Source: Rickettsia australis str. Phillips (GTDB lineage Bacteria > Pseudomonadota > Alphaproteobacteria > Rickettsiales > Rickettsiaceae). Taken from it: a stretch of DNA of 64,000 bases. Each line of letters begins with the position of its first letter. The stretch's first letter is position 1. Shown piece after piece: positions 27,812 to 38,133 of this stretch. The notes beneath the pieces were generated by a model, which made no database searches, was not told the DNA's origin, and worked only from the letters and a program-made list of their open reading frames with translations. The DNA is taken from assembly GCF_000273745.1 (NCBI RefSeq), contig NZ_AKVZ01000020.1, forward strand, positions 17,387-81,386, in the 5' to 3' direction. The position numbers and the translations under genes were made by a program.

Positions 27812-29128
27812 ATGAACGATTCAAAGAAAACAACAATTTCCAAAGACTTAGCAGAAGTACAAGAGCATTATCAAGATTATCCGTATCCTTTCAGAGACCC
27901 AAATCAAGAAAAAGAACGTTTACTTGCAATTTGCGGTGAGTTCTTAGGAGAATTAAACCATTTTCTATATAAAGGAAAAGAAAATTTTAATAATAATTTT
28001 AGATGCTTAATAGCGGGCGGCGGCACTGGTGATTCAACTATTTATCTTGCCGAGCAGTTAAAAGATAAAAAAAATGCTGAGATAATATATCTAGATTTTA
28101 GTAAACCTAGCATGGAAGTAGCACAAAAACGTGCAGAAGTACGAGGACTTAAAAATATTAAATGGATTAATGATTCAATATTTAATATACCTAATTTAAA
28201 ACTTGGAAAATTCGATTATATAAATTGTACCGGTGTGCTCCATCATTTAGTAAATCCCGATGAAGGTTTAAAAACTCTAAAAGATTCTTTAAAGCCAACC
28301 GGCGGTATGGGTTTAATGGTATATGCTAAATACGGACGTACCGGTGTTTATCAAATTCAGGATTTAATGAAAATGATAAATAAAGATACTAAAAACCGTG
28401 TCGAAGAAGTAATGAACGGGAAACTAATTCTAGATAATTTGCCTGCTACTAACTGGTATAAAAGAGGTTGGGAGTTATTTTCAGATTACCAAAATTTCGG
28501 TGACGTCGGAGTTTATGACATGTTCCTGCACAAACAGGATAGAGCCTATTCCGTTCCTGAGTTATATGAATTCGTAAAAAAAGCAGGCTTAAATTTTGTT
28601 GATTATCTTGATCCTTTAGAAAAAATTTTATTGAGACCGGAACATTATATAAAAGATTTTTCACTGCTGCAAAAAGTTCAAAAGATGGATAAAGTAACTA
28701 GAGAAGCAATTTCCGAAATACTTACCGGTAATATTATTAAACATTCATTTTACGTATCAAACCAAAAAGATAGTGTAGCCTCTCTTGATGACCTTGATAA
28801 TATACCGTACTTCCATAATATTGCCAATTTTGCTAAACAAATTTACGAGCATTTGGAATCTAATCCTTCAGCAGTAAATAATGCTATTAATTTTACTATT
28901 AATAATGGGATATTAAATAATGTTAACATCTCAATGTCTATATTTAGAAGCACTAAATATATTTTTAAATATATGGTAGAAGAGAAAAGTTTAAGAGAAA
29001 TATTTGATGCGGTACGTAGCGAACTAAACCAAGAAATAAGTAATAAAGCATTATTAAACGAAGTGAAAAACATTTTTACTCCATTACTTAATTCAAATGT
29101 GTTATTATTAAAATCAAATGATTTGTAG
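27812..29128 (+). CDS. class I SAM-dependent methyltransferase with C-terminal extension
   Basis: 438 residues. The Rossmann motif I is CLIAGGGTGDSTIYLAEQL near residue 68, followed by YLDFSKPSMEVAQKRAE and YINCTGVLHHLVNPDEGL near 140. The N terminus (YPYPFRDPNQEKERL) and the region after residue 190 resemble the DUF-type extension found on bacterial methyltransferases of unknown substrate. The substrate may be protein or small molecule; nothing in the context decides. The frame is intact and flanked by RPEs. Confidence 0.8.
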   Translation: MNDSKKTTISKDLAEVQEHYQDYPYPFRDPNQEKERLLAICGEFLGELNHFLYKGKENFNNNFRCLIAGGGTGDSTIYLAEQLKDKKNAEIIYLDFSKPSMEVAQKRAEVRGLKNIKWINDSIFNIPNLKLGKFDYINCTGVLHHLVNPDEGLKTLKDSLKPTGGMGLMVYAKYGRTGVYQIQDLMKMINKDTKNRVEEVMNGKLILDNLPATNWYKRGWELFSDYQNFGDVGVYDMFLHKQDRAYSVPELYEFVKKAGLNFVDYLDPLEKILLRPEHYIKDFSLLQKVQKMDKVTREAISEILTGNIIKHSFYVSNQKDSVASLDDLDNIPYFHNIANFAKQIYEHLESNPSAVNNAINFTINNGILNNVNISMSIFRSTKYIFKYMVEEKSLREIFDAVRSELNQEISNKALLNEVKNIFTPLLNSNVLLLKSNDL

Positions 29129-29162
29129 AGTATACGTGGATTGGTTTATCCAAACGTCCTTG

Positions 29163-29256
29163 ATGTCATACCGAGGCTTGTCCACGGTATCCAAGAAAAT
29201 AATAAAATTATTAGTACTTTTATTGTTTTTATGGACCCCGTGCCACGGGGTGACAC
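29163..29256. repeat. RPE-like repeat, family B, in the 390-bp gap before rho
   Basis: gatgtcataccgaggcttgt ... cgtgccacggggtgacacag. The rest of the gap (29257-29519) is AT-rich, holds half of another outer arm (ctatgcaacacaatacc) and probably the rho leader; I see no open reading frame or clear attenuator there. Confidence 0.7.
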
Positions 29257-29519
29257 AGTGAGTTTTACCGGTCTATGCAACACAATACCTGCTCGCAATG
29301 ACGATTTGAGTTGACAATGTGCTATTACGTTGTTAATATGCTTTTACATATATAAACAGCTCTTATAAGCTAACAAGATAAATAATTCTTCAAACCACAA
29401 GAATAAATAAAATTTTCTAAAAATCTAATTTGATTCCTAATTTTAAATAAGTATATTACTTACCTTTAAACTTAATTGCTAACTCAACTTTTCAATTATA
29501 ATCTATTAATAATAAAATA

Positions 29520-30896
29520 ATGAACACAACTAATAAAGAATCTACAGAAGAACTTAACAATACCGAGTCCAATAATAATCATAATAATTTTGCAGAGAAC
29601 GGTAATATTATTAATTTAAAACAATTAAAACGTAAATTACCGGAGGAACTACAAGCTCAAGCAGAAGCATTAAAAATCGAAAATATTAATTCATTACTTA
29701 AACAAGAATTAGTTTTTGCAATTTTAAAAAAATCTGTAGAGCAGGGAGGTTTAATAGTGGGAGAAGGGGTACTTGAAGTACTACCTGACGGATTTGGTTT
29801 TTTACGTTCGCCAGAAGTAAACTATTTAGCAGGTCCTGATGATATTTATATTTCTCCTAGTCAGATTCGTCGCTTTGGTCTGCGTACCGGTGATACTGTA
29901 GAAGGTCAGATCAGAGCTCCAAAAGCCGGAGAACGTTATTTTGCTTTACTGAAAGTCAATAGAGTAAATTTTGAAGACCCTTCTAAAGCTTATCATCGTG
30001 TTCATTTTGATAATTTAACTCCCTTATATCCTGATGAAAAATTAGGATTAGAACTTGAAAATAATAGTAAAGATAGTAAGGATTTTAGTACACGAGTTAT
30101 TGAACTTGTTGCCCCTATGGGTAAAGGACAACGTGCATTAATAGTAGCACCACCTCGTACAGGTAAAACCGTATTATTACAAAATATAGCACATGCAATT
30201 ACAACCAATAATCCGGAAGTATTTTTAATAGTACTGTTAATAGATGAAAGACCTGAAGAAGTAACCGATATGCAACGTTCTGTGCGTGGAGAGGTTGTTA
30301 GCTCTACTTTTGATGAACCAGCAAGTAGGCACGTACAGCTTGCAGAAATGGTTATCGAAAAAGCAAAGCGTTTAGTAGAACATAAAAAAGACGTAGTAAT
30401 TTTAGTAGATGCGATAACACGTTTAGCTCGTGCTTATAATACCGTAGTGCCGTCATCAGGTAAAGTATTAACGGGCGGTGTTGATGCCAATGCACTACAA
30501 AGACCGAAAAGATTTTTTGGAGCAGCAAGAAATATCGAAAATGGCGGTTCGCTTACTATAATAGGTACAGCTTTAATTGAAACCGGTTCTCGTATGGATG
30601 AGGTAATTTTTGAGGAGTTTAAAGGTACAGGTAATTCCGAGATAGTTCTAGATCGTAAGATTGCCGATAAACGTATTTATCCGGCTATTGATATAACGAG
30701 ATCAGGAACTAGAAAAGAAGATTTATTAGTAGATAAAATAATATTAAATAAAATGTGGGTTCTTCGTCGTATTATCGACCCAATGGGTAGCAGTGAAGCA
30801 ATAGAATTTTTACTCAAAAAACTTGAAACTACTAAAACCAACAATGAGTTTTTTGAGATGATGAAGAGTCCTGAACGCCCTAAGAATGGTTTGTAG
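29520..30896 (+). CDS. rho: transcription termination factor Rho
   Basis: 458 residues, about 40 longer than E. coli Rho because of an Asn-rich N terminus (residues 1-32). RNA-binding cold-shock-like domain: [19 protein letters not shown]. Walker [17 protein letters not shown] near 220; Walker [17 protein letters not shown]; then [15 protein letters not shown] and [19 protein letters not shown] (Q-loop/R-loop region). The hexameric ATPase ends untranslated transcripts. The leader is unusually long and contains an RPE. Confidence 0.95.
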   Translation: MNTTNKESTEELNNTESNNNHNNFAENGNIINLKQLKRKLPEELQAQAEALKIENINSLLKQELVFAILKKSVEQGGLIVGEGVLEVLPDGFGFLRSPEVNYLAGPDDIYISPSQIRRFGLRTGDTVEGQIRAPKAGERYFALLKVNRVNFEDPSKAYHRVHFDNLTPLYPDEKLGLELENNSKDSKDFSTRVIELVAPMGKGQRALIVAPPRTGKTVLLQNIAHAITTNNPEVFLIVLLIDERPEEVTDMQRSVRGEVVSSTFDEPASRHVQLAEMVIEKAKRLVEHKKDVVILVDAITRLARAYNTVVPSSGKVLTGGVDANALQRPKRFFGAARNIENGGSLTIIGTALIETGSRMDEVIFEEFKGTGNSEIVLDRKIADKRIYPAIDITRSGTRKEDLLVDKIILNKMWVLRRIIDPMGSSEAIEFLLKKLETTKTNNEFFEMMKSPERPKNGL

Positions 30897-30940
30897 TTGT
30901 CATGAACTACGTATCCGTGTAGGTTTTTTATTGGATAACT

Positions 30941-31083
30941 CTGATGTCATTCCCGTGTAGCCTTGTTATGTGGACGCCTTATGTTCATTCCTACACAAGC
31001 AGGAATCTCCATCATAAAGCGAGATAAATCGAGCTTTTACATGCTTTAAAGTGCTGGATTGCCCGCCTACGCTGGGATGACAT
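30941..31083. repeat. degenerate RPE-like repeat, family C
   Basis: gatgtcattcccgtgtagcc ... cccgcctacgctgggatgac with an inner gttcattcctacacaagcag hairpin. More diverged than the other copies. Confidence 0.6.
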
Positions 31084-31115
31084 CGAATTGGATAACTAAA
31101 AAAACATAAGAACCA

Positions 31116-32030
31116 ATGAGTATAACACCTGATTATTTAATTGAAAGAAGACAAATAAAATCTCGTTTGTTAATTTGGAAGCTAGCAGCTATTATTTTAA
31201 TTGCTATCGTATTCTTACTAGTTGGTAAAGATTTTGTTCTACAAGAAGTTTTACCTATTAATATTAATGAAGACTATATAGCTTCCATATTAATAGACGA
31301 AATAATTCTTGAAGACGAAAAGCGTGATAAAAAGCTCAAAAAAATAATCAATGATTCTCATATTAAAGCGTTAATAGTTAACGTAAATTCTCCTGGCGGT
31401 ACGGTAGTCGGCTCTGAAAAAATTTATACTATCTTACGTAAAATATCCGAGAAAAAGCCGGTAGTAATCGTTATGGGAACAATGGCTGCAAGCGGAGGTT
31501 ATTTAATCTCTCTCGGAGGCGATTATATTATTAGCCATAACGGCACTATTACGGGTTCAATAGGTGTAATACTACAAACAGCCGAGGTAACGGAGCTTGC
31601 TCAAAAATTGGGGATTAAGTTTAATAATTTCAAATCAGGTGAATTAAAAGCTGCCCCAAATCTTACCGAAAAACTGACGGAAGCAGTGCGGGTAGCCATT
31701 ATGGAAAATATAGAAGATACTTATAATTTTTTCCTTGAACTTGTTTCAGAGCGGCGTAATCTTCCTATCGAAGAAGTAAAAAAGCTCGCAGACGGACGAG
31801 TATATTCAGGTCGTCAGGCTTTAAAGTTAAAGCTTGTGGATGCTATAGGCTCGGAAGATACTGCATTAAAATGGTTGCAGGAAGTTAAGAAAATTAATGC
31901 TAATCTACTAGTTAAAGATTATCAATTAAAACCAAAACCAAAATTAATGGACATAATACTTGAAGATTTTGATAGTATAGCACCTAGTTTTTTTAAAAAT
32001 AGTTTTAATGGAATCAAAGCAATTTTTTAA
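31116..32030 (+). CDS. sppA: signal peptide peptidase SppA-type S49 protease
   Basis: 304 residues, short form of the family. A membrane anchor spans residues 20-40 (LAAIILIAIVFLLVG). The crotonase-like protease domain has VNSPGGTVVGSEKIY near 91 and the nucleophile region MGTMAASGGYLISLGGDYI (Ser near 127), then GTITGSIGVILQT; the Lys of the Ser/Lys dyad is likely in FKSGELKAAP. It clears remnant signal peptides from the membrane. The HU-like gene starts two bases after its stop, so they are likely co-transcribed. Confidence 0.9.
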   Translation: MSITPDYLIERRQIKSRLLIWKLAAIILIAIVFLLVGKDFVLQEVLPININEDYIASILIDEIILEDEKRDKKLKKIINDSHIKALIVNVNSPGGTVVGSEKIYTILRKISEKKPVVIVMGTMAASGGYLISLGGDYIISHNGTITGSIGVILQTAEVTELAQKLGIKFNNFKSGELKAAPNLTEKLTEAVRVAIMENIEDTYNFFLELVSERRNLPIEEVKKLADGRVYSGRQALKLKLVDAIGSEDTALKWLQEVKKINANLLVKDYQLKPKPKLMDIILEDFDSIAPSFFKNSFNGIKAIF

Positions 32031-32032
32031 TA

Positions 32033-32281
32033 ATGGTTACTAAGAATTATTTAATAGATAAAGTACATGATAAACTGAATTATCTTTCCAAAGAAGATGT
32101 TAAAGATTCAGTAGATTTAATCTTAGATTATTTAAGTCGGTCTCTCAAAGAACAAGAGCGTATCGAGATTAGAAATTTTGGTAACTTCTCCATACGCAAA
32201 CGCAAATTCCCTGCAAGCAATAAATTCTATAATATTGTTTATTACAGAATGCCTAAAAATTTATTTCACTATATGGAGTAG
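32033..32281 (+). CDS. HU/IHF family DNA-binding protein
   Basis: 82 residues. NYLIDKVHDKLNYLSKEDVK is the helical base of the HU fold, and RIEIRNFGNFSIRKRKFPAS the start of the DNA-binding arm. The arm tip usually reads xGRNPxTG; here it is SNKFYNIVYYRM, lacking the Pro that intercalates in DNA, and the C-terminal helix is short. Likely an architectural DNA protein with altered binding. Co-directional and two bases from sppA. Confidence 0.78.
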   Translation: MVTKNYLIDKVHDKLNYLSKEDVKDSVDLILDYLSRSLKEQERIEIRNFGNFSIRKRKFPASNKFYNIVYYRMPKNLFHYME

Positions 32282-32288
32282 ATAAGTT

Positions 32289-32835
32289 ATGGAATGGTCT
32301 AAATATAGTGTTATAGAGAAGTGGAAAATAATAAAAAGTATGGTACTACATAATAATATTTTGTCCATGGCTCTTCATATTGAAGATTTAGAACTTTTCA
32401 AAAAAATATTATCGATAAACGGACAATTGGTTATTCAAGCACTTAATATAGACCATCTCATGTATCACGATATTATAAAAATATGATTTTTTTGAAGCAT
32501 TATATAATTAATTAAATGATAGTAAACCAACAATCATGCTTTTAGTATCTAATAAGAAAGAATATTATCATATTTTTGAAGAAGTATGTAATGAATCTTT
32601 AAAGGAAAAAATATCATCAATAATGACATATTTAGAAAAAGAATCTGTTGATCACCCTAGATGGGAATATGAAGAAACTTTAGAATACTATTTAGAAACT
32701 AGAAAAAATTATGATAAGTCTAAATCTGAACCCAAAATAGAAAAAAGCGAAGAGAAACTTAATTTAAATTATGCAAAATTAGATTTAAAATATTATGAAG
32801 AATTTTTAGATTATTACTTAAACGTTATAGGATAG
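32289..32835 (+). pseudogene. hypothetical protein in two fragments
   Basis: 65 codons (MEWSKYSVIEKWKIIKSMVL..., ending HDIIKI) and 99 codons from 32536 (MLLVSNKKEYYHIFEEVCNE...). Between them, a third reading gives KYDFFEALYN then TAA then LNDSKPTI directly into the second part, so one gene of about 180 residues seems broken by one frameshift near 32480 and one stop. The ALHIEDLELFKKILSINGQ segment is reminiscent of an ankyrin helix pair; the second half is very charged. Family unknown. Confidence 0.5.
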
Positions 32836-32857
32836 GTTAATAAAATTTTCCTCTCAC

Positions 32858-32886
32858 TTGACATTATAATAATAGGCAACTATCTT
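32858..32886 (+). promoter_or_regulatory. sigma70-type promoter of the small lipoprotein gene
   Basis: TTGACA (32858-32863), exactly 17 bp, then TATCTT (32881-32886), 29 bases before the start codon. One of the best promoter matches in the window. Confidence 0.72.
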
Positions 32887-32915
32887 AAGTGTAGAATTAA
32901 AACAGGGTATTTATT

Positions 32916-33107
32916 ATGATAAGATCTTTAATAGTTTTATTTGCTTCTATAGCTTTAATTGGTTGTACGGGTCAAAAAACTACGAAATCAAAAAAAGTAG
33001 TAGAACTTGACGGTGATCCAAGTTATGCAATTATGAAAACAATTGATAGTACTCACAGAAATATTGCTACTACCACCTCATCTCTTCCGGGTACTCCGGT
33101 TAGATAG
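32916..33107 (+). CDS. small outer-membrane-type lipoprotein, 63 aa
   Basis: A signal peptide MIRSLIVLFASIALIGC ends in a lipobox (LIGC), followed by TGQKTTKSKKVVELDGDPSY and a Thr/Ser-rich tail. The +2 residue is Thr, so outer-membrane sorting is expected. It has its own strong promoter and ribosome region (cagggtattt). Function unknown; the short size and promoter suggest an abundant envelope lipoprotein. Confidence 0.75.
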   Translation: MIRSLIVLFASIALIGCTGQKTTKSKKVVELDGDPSYAIMKTIDSTHRNIATTTSSLPGTPVR

Positions 33108-33109
33108 AA

Positions 33110-33856
33110 ATGCTTGTTATTATTTCTTCTGCTAAAACTCTTAATTTTGAGAAGCTAGCTCCCAAAACATGGCTAACTTCTCTTATATTCCCTAATTTAA
33201 CTAACCAGTTACTTTCTACACTCCAAAGCTATTCTGAGAATCAATTATCGGAAATAATGAATATAAGTACAAAACTTGCACATATAAATAAAGAAAGATT
33301 CAAGGATTTTAATAATCAAGAGAGTAAAGCAGCTATTTTTGCTTATGCAGGAGAGGTTTTTAATAATATACATGTAGAAAAACTAACTAATCATGAACTA
33401 AATTTCCTGCAATCACATTTGCTTATTATATCAGGTCTTTACGGAGCCTTAAAACCGCTAGATGCTATTAAGCCGTATAGATTAGAAATGGCAACAAAAC
33501 TAAATGAAATAAATTTAACAAGCTTTTGGCAAGATGAAGTCACTAATTATATTAATAAAATTCTTGCTAAGCATGAAAATAAATATTTACTCAATCTAGC
33601 ATCACAAGAATATTCATCTGTAATAAACCTAAATAAGCTTAAATATCAATTAGTTAACATTTATTTTAAAGAGAATAGAGACGGAAAATTATCAACAATT
33701 GGAATAAATGCTAAAAAAGCTCGGGGGACGATGGTAAAGGTTATTGCTCACAACCTCATTGATTCACCTGCACTACTTAAGAATTTCTCATATTTAGGTT
33801 ATGCATTTAGTGCTAAGCACTCATCCGATAGTGAATTGGTTTTTATTAAGGAGTAA
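33110..33856 (+). CDS. yaaA: YaaA family peroxide stress protein
   Basis: 248 residues. Family landmarks: MLVIISSAKTLNFE at the N terminus, LSEIMNISTKLAHINKERF near 45, AIFAYAGEVFNNI near 75, LIISGLYGALKPLDAIKPYR near 105 and NIYFKENRDGKLSTIGINAK near 190. In E. coli YaaA lowers free iron and DNA damage during peroxide stress, and the fold binds DNA. It follows the lipoprotein gene by two bases and may share its promoter. Confidence 0.9.
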   Translation: MLVIISSAKTLNFEKLAPKTWLTSLIFPNLTNQLLSTLQSYSENQLSEIMNISTKLAHINKERFKDFNNQESKAAIFAYAGEVFNNIHVEKLTNHELNFLQSHLLIISGLYGALKPLDAIKPYRLEMATKLNEINLTSFWQDEVTNYINKILAKHENKYLLNLASQEYSSVINLNKLKYQLVNIYFKENRDGKLSTIGINAKKARGTMVKVIAHNLIDSPALLKNFSYLGYAFSAKHSSDSELVFIKE

Positions 33857-33947
33857 AATTAATTTATTGTATATTATATCCCTTATAAGGACATCAAAAC
33901 TATATCTGTCGTTTGATACATTTGTGAAAATACCAAAAACTGGGAAA

Positions 33948-34023
33948 TGGTGGGTGATAGTGGACTCGAACCACCGACCTTTACGATGTCAACGTAATGC
34001 TCTACCAACTGAGCTAATCACCC
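33948..34023 (-). tRNA. tRNA-Val (GAC anticodon)
   Basis: Reverse strand reads GGGTGAT ... ATCACCC-A-CCA with D-loop TAGCTCAGTTGGTAGAGC, anticodon loop TTGACAT (anticodon GAC) and GGTTCGAGTCC. CCA is encoded. A 61-bp palindrome abuts its 5' end. Confidence 0.93.
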
Positions 34024-34084
34024 TTAGAGCCATCAGTAAATAAATTTTAATTAGTAATTAAAATTTATTTACTGATGGCTCTAA
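34024..34084. repeat. perfect 61-bp palindrome next to tRNA-Val
   Basis: Arms of 30 bp (34024-34053 and 34055-34084) are exact reverse complements around a single G. Sequence begins ttagagccatcagtaaataa. It is AT-rich inside and shows no resemblance to the RPE families. It could form a cruciform, or a long hairpin in RNA of either strand. Confidence 0.88.
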
Positions 34085-34176
34085 TAATTTTAAATTCTAT
34101 ATTTATTGCATAATGTACTAGATTTCAAGCTTTATTTCCATTATTTATAATACTTTATTATTTAGTCTATAATTTT

Positions 34177-34836
34177 ATGGTGGATTTAAAAACTAAAGTC
34201 TTTGATATTTCTAAAAATTTTACTATTTCTCTTGACGGCCCCGCTGCTTCAGGTAAAGGTACTATCGGTTTAATACTGGCAAAAAAATTTTCTCTTCAAT
34301 ATTTTCAGTCAAGTATTGTTTATAGGCAGCTTGCTTTTGACTGTATTAATCAACAAATAGATGTCACTGATATAGATACAGTCATTGCTTTATCTAAAGA
34401 ATTAAAACTCAATAGTCATCTTGACTTGGAGAATGAGAGTATAGGAAATATAGCATCGCAAATTGCCGTAATAAGTGAAGTGAGAAATAATCTAAATAAA
34501 TATCTGATTAATCTAGTAAAAACAACACCAAGAATCATTATGGAGGGTAGGGATATAGGTACTGTTGTTGTACCTGAAGCAGATTTAAAGATTTTTATCA
34601 CCGCAAATCCTCAAATTAGGGCTGAAAGACGATATAAGCAGTTGCAAGCAAAAGGAAAAACATGTATACTCGATGAGATTTTACGGCAAATAATTTTGCG
34701 AGATAAAAGAGATAAAGAGCGAAAAGCCGCACCGTTATTACCTGCTTCAGATGCTTTAATTATCGATACTTCAAAGCTTTCGGCTATGGAAGTCGTAGAA
34801 GAAGTAACAAATTACATAAAGAATAACATAACTTGA
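34177..34836 (+). CDS. cmk: cytidylate kinase
   Basis: 219 residues. P-loop [13 protein letters not shown] at residues 18-30; [19 protein letters not shown] is the NMP-binding part; [20 protein letters not shown] near 120 and [11 protein letters not shown] form the lid. It phosphorylates CMP/dCMP. rpsA follows after an RPE; the cmk-rpsA order is conserved widely in Proteobacteria. Confidence 0.93.
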   Translation: MVDLKTKVFDISKNFTISLDGPAASGKGTIGLILAKKFSLQYFQSSIVYRQLAFDCINQQIDVTDIDTVIALSKELKLNSHLDLENESIGNIASQIAVISEVRNNLNKYLINLVKTTPRIIMEGRDIGTVVVPEADLKIFITANPQIRAERRYKQLQAKGKTCILDEILRQIILRDKRDKERKAAPLLPASDALIIDTSKLSAMEVVEEVTNYIKNNIT

Positions 34837-34891
34837 AAAAGTGCTAAGTTATTTTATTCGATTCTATGGCGTTGTTGCATGGATACCTGAA

Positions 34892-34991
34892 GCGTCATTG
34901 CAAGTGACTAAAAGGAACGCGGCAATCCAGAAGATAATTAAAAAAATGCTAATTTTTAGCATTTTTTACTGGATTGCTTCGTCGAAATGAC
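34892..34991. repeat. RPE-like repeat, family A variant
   Basis: gcgtcattgcaagtgac ... ggattgcttcgtcgaaatgac, with core aaatgctaatttttagcattt in place of the usual inner hairpin. Outer arms gttgttgcatgg and ccatgcagcagc enclose it (34871-35011). Confidence 0.78.
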
Positions 34992-35083
34992 AGAAAATCG
35001 AGCCATGCAGCAGCATCCAATTTTATTAACCCTTTAAAAAATCTTATTAGCTTAAGCACTTTAGCTAATATTATGAGAATAAT

Positions 35084-36790
35084 ATGTCAATAAAACTAAA
35101 ACAACGATTTGTTCCACAACTTGCAGCAATTAATCACGAATCTGAAGAAGATTTTTCTAAAATGCTTGAAACCGTTGATACAAGTCATATAAAAGAAAAA
35201 ACGGTAGTTAAAGGTCAAGTAATCGAAATAAAAAACGATATGATTATTGTTGACGTCGGGTTAAAAAACGAAGGTAGAATACCTAAGTGTGAATTTCTAG
35301 CTTTACCTGAAGTTGGAGACGTAGTTGAAGTTTTCATCGAAAAAATTGAAGGACGTAACGGCAGAACGATATTGAGCCGTGAAAAAGCAGTTAAAGAAGA
35401 ATTATGGGGACAACTAGAAATCATGTGTTCCAAGGGTGAATTTGTCGACGGTACGATTTTTGGTCGTGTGAAAGGAGGCTTTACCGTAGATTTATCCGGT
35501 GTAGTAGCATTCTTACCGGGAAGCCAAGTTGACGTTAGACCTATTAAAGATCCTACTTCTATAATGAATATCAAGCAACCGTTTAAAATTTTAAGCATGG
35601 ATAAAAAGCTTGGTAATATAGTTGTTTCAAGAAGAGCTATCTTAGAAGAATCACGTTCCGAAGCTAGAGATGAGATGCTATCTAAAATTAAAGAAGGCAT
35701 GGTATTAGAAGGAATCGTAAAAAATATTACTGATTACGGTGCGTTTATCGATCTTGGAAGTGTTGACGGTTTATTACATTTAACCGATATTTCTTGGGGA
35801 AGAGTTAACCATCCTTCAGAAGTATTAGAATTTAACCAAAAGGTTAAAGTAATGGTGATTAAGTTTGATGAAAAAACCAAAAGAATATCACTTGGTATAA
35901 AACAACTTGATTCTAACCCATGGGAAGCAATTAAAGAAGAGTTCCCAGTCGGTACAACAATGACCGGTAAAGTTACAAATTTTGCTGATTACGGTGTATT
36001 TATAGAATTAAAAGACGGACTTGAGGGACTTGTTCATGCAAGCGAAATCAGTTGGTTAAAATCTAATCAAAACCCTAGAAAAACACTAACTATAGGGCAA
36101 GAAGTCGAATTCGTAGTTTTAGAGGTTGATACTGAAAAGCATCGTGTTTCTTTAAGTATTAAACAATGCCAAGAAAATCCTTTAATAAAGTTCGCTGAAA
36201 ATAATCCTGTCGGTACTATAATTAAAGCACCGATTAGGAATATTACGGATTTCGGTATTTTTGTTGCACTCGGTAATAATATGGACGGCATGATTCATGA
36301 AGGTGATATTAGCTGGGAAGATAAGGGAACAGATTTATTAAAATCATACAAGAAAGGTGACGAAATAGAATGCAAAGTTCTAGCCATTAATATTGAAAAA
36401 GAACAAGTTAGCTTAGGTATAAAACAATTATTGCCTAATCCATATCAAGAAATCAGTGACGAATATAAAAAAGGCACAATAGTTAAAGCCCTTATAACAG
36501 AAGTTAAAGATGATGGACTCGAAGTACTATTAAACAATAAAGTAGCAGGTTTTATTAAAAGAACTGAACTATCGGATGAAAAAGACGAGCAGAAGCCTGA
36601 AATGTTTAAAATAGACGAAGAAATAGAAGCAAAAGTTGTTTCTATCGATAAATCAACCGGTAGAATTTTATTATCGGTAAAAGCTCATAAAATAGCAGAA
36701 CGTCAAAAAGCTCTCAAAGAATATGGTTCTAGTGATAATACCACCAATATGGGAGATATACTTGCTAATGCTCTAGAAGATAAGAAGTAA
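35084..36790 (+). CDS. rpsA: 30S ribosomal protein S1
   Basis: 568 residues, six S1/OB repeats. Repeat signatures: [20 protein letters not shown] (near 40), [40 protein letters not shown] (near 207), [40 protein letters not shown] and a diverged sixth ([20 protein letters not shown]). The first two repeats bind the ribosome, the others mRNA. Essential for translation of structured or weak-SD messages. Confidence 0.96.
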   Translation: MSIKLKQRFVPQLAAINHESEEDFSKMLETVDTSHIKEKTVVKGQVIEIKNDMIIVDVGLKNEGRIPKCEFLALPEVGDVVEVFIEKIEGRNGRTILSREKAVKEELWGQLEIMCSKGEFVDGTIFGRVKGGFTVDLSGVVAFLPGSQVDVRPIKDPTSIMNIKQPFKILSMDKKLGNIVVSRRAILEESRSEARDEMLSKIKEGMVLEGIVKNITDYGAFIDLGSVDGLLHLTDISWGRVNHPSEVLEFNQKVKVMVIKFDEKTKRISLGIKQLDSNPWEAIKEEFPVGTTMTGKVTNFADYGVFIELKDGLEGLVHASEISWLKSNQNPRKTLTIGQEVEFVVLEVDTEKHRVSLSIKQCQENPLIKFAENNPVGTIIKAPIRNITDFGIFVALGNNMDGMIHEGDISWEDKGTDLLKSYKKGDEIECKVLAINIEKEQVSLGIKQLLPNPYQEISDEYKKGTIVKALITEVKDDGLEVLLNNKVAGFIKRTELSDEKDEQKPEMFKIDEEIEAKVVSIDKSTGRILLSVKAHKIAERQKALKEYGSSDNTTNMGDILANALEDKK

Positions 36791-36836
36791 GCAATCATCA
36801 CTGCGAGCAGGCGCGTTGCCCACGTGGATATCTAAT

Positions 36837-36958
36837 CGTCATTGCGAGCGACCGGTAGGGAGCGTGGCAATCCAGTAAAAGTAATTAAAAAATTCTGATT
36901 TACAGAATTTTTTACTGGATTGCTTCGTCAAAACTTACAGTTTTTCCTCGCAATGACG
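36837..36958. repeat. RPE-like repeat, family A, inverted core
   Basis: cgtcattgcgagcgaccgg ... tcctcgcaatgacg. The inner hairpin reads aattctgatttacagaatt, the reverse complement of that in the other copies, so the core has flipped relative to the ends. Confidence 0.82.
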
Positions 36959-37034
36959 AATTTCAATATCCACGCAGACCACGTTCGCTCACAATGACGA
37001 AACATCATATAATCAATCTCAGGAGAAAATATTA

Positions 37035-37640
37035 ATGTCGCATGTACCGATAGTAATTGAGCAAACCTCTCGCGGGGAGCGTGCTTATGATATATATTCA
37101 AGATTGCTAAAAGAGCGTATAATCTTTGTATGTAGCACTATTGAAGATCATATGGCAAACTTAATTGTTGCACAATTATTGTTTCTTGAAGCAGAAAATC
37201 CTAAAAAAGATATATATATGTATATCAATTCCCCTGGAGGAGTTGTAACCGCAGGTCTTGCAATTTATGACACAATGCAATATATAAAACCTAAAGTGGC
37301 CACGCTTTGCATAGGTCAAGCTTGTTCTATGGGTTCATTTTTACTTTGCGGAGGCACGCAGGGGATGCGTTATAGTTTACCTCATAGCCGTATTATGATC
37401 CATCAACCGTCAGGAGGTTATAAAGGGCAAGCTACCGATATAGAAATCCATGCTCAAGAAACTCTAAAAATCAAAAGGTTACTTAACGAATTGTATAGTA
37501 AAAATACTGGACAAGAGTTAAAACATATAGAAAAAAGTATGGAACGTGATAATTTTATGTCACCGGAAGAAGCAAAGAAATTTGGAATAATCGATAATAT
37601 AATTTCTTCTAGAGATGCTATGACAATGTCAGCAAAATAA
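37035..37640 (+). CDS. clpP: ATP-dependent Clp protease proteolytic subunit
   Basis: 201 residues. The catalytic triad is visible: Ser in [15 protein letters not shown], His in [13 protein letters not shown] and Asp in the [18 protein letters not shown] region. N terminus [20 protein letters not shown] is standard. Ribosome site aggag at 37021-37025. It forms the double heptamer used by ClpX/ClpA for protein turnover; neither partner is adjacent. Confidence 0.95.
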   Translation: MSHVPIVIEQTSRGERAYDIYSRLLKERIIFVCSTIEDHMANLIVAQLLFLEAENPKKDIYMYINSPGGVVTAGLAIYDTMQYIKPKVATLCIGQACSMGSFLLCGGTQGMRYSLPHSRIMIHQPSGGYKGQATDIEIHAQETLKIKRLLNELYSKNTGQELKHIEKSMERDNFMSPEEAKKFGIIDNIISSRDAMTMSAK

Positions 37641-37670
37641 AGAATTGGTATTGCTAACCCAATATAGATT

Positions 37671-37790
37671 CGTCATTACGAAGCCACAAAGTGGCTGTGG
37701 CAATCCAGAAAAATAATAAAAAGTGCTAATTTTAATATTTTCTTACCGGATTGCTGCGTCAAAATTTTTAATTTTTCCGTAGCTCAGATG
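37671..37790. repeat. degenerate RPE-like repeat, family A
   Basis: cgtcattacgaagccac ... ggattgctgcgtc with imperfect core (agtgctaattttaatatttt). The right end has decayed. Confidence 0.6.
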
Positions 37791-37898
37791 TTAATTACTA
37801 ATTAATCTATACTTAGTTAGCAATACTCAAAGAATTTTATAAAAAAATCTTATAGATTTAGTTTTATTATTATAGTATAAGAGAATTAACTTGTTATT

Positions 37899-37974
37899 GG
37901 GGTCATAGCTCAGTTGGTAGAGTGCTTGAATGGCATTCAAGAGGTCGAGGGTTCGATTCCCTCTGGCTCCACCA
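37899..37974 (+). tRNA. tRNA-Ala (GGC anticodon)
   Basis: GGGGTCA acceptor with TGGCTCC-ACCA (one G-U pair), TAGCTCAGTTGGTAGAGTG D-arm, anticodon stem CTTGA/TCAAG with loop ATGGCAT (GGC), and GGTTCGATTCC T-loop. CCA is encoded. Confidence 0.95.
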
Positions 37975-38133
37975 TGTATTATTTCTATTTCAATTTATAA
38001 ACACTTCAAACAATAAACATATTATAAACTAAGAACTTTTTACTCTTCAAAAAAGTTAGATAATGTTCAATCTTTATCATAATTCCTTTTTAGATTAGTT
38101 TTCACTTACTTAGTGAATTTAAGAGGCTATAAA

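Noticed and set aside
32289..32835. Two separate small genes, possibly a toxin-antitoxin pair
   Set aside because: A third frame bridges them continuously apart from one stop, so a single broken gene is simpler; no toxin or antitoxin motif is seen.
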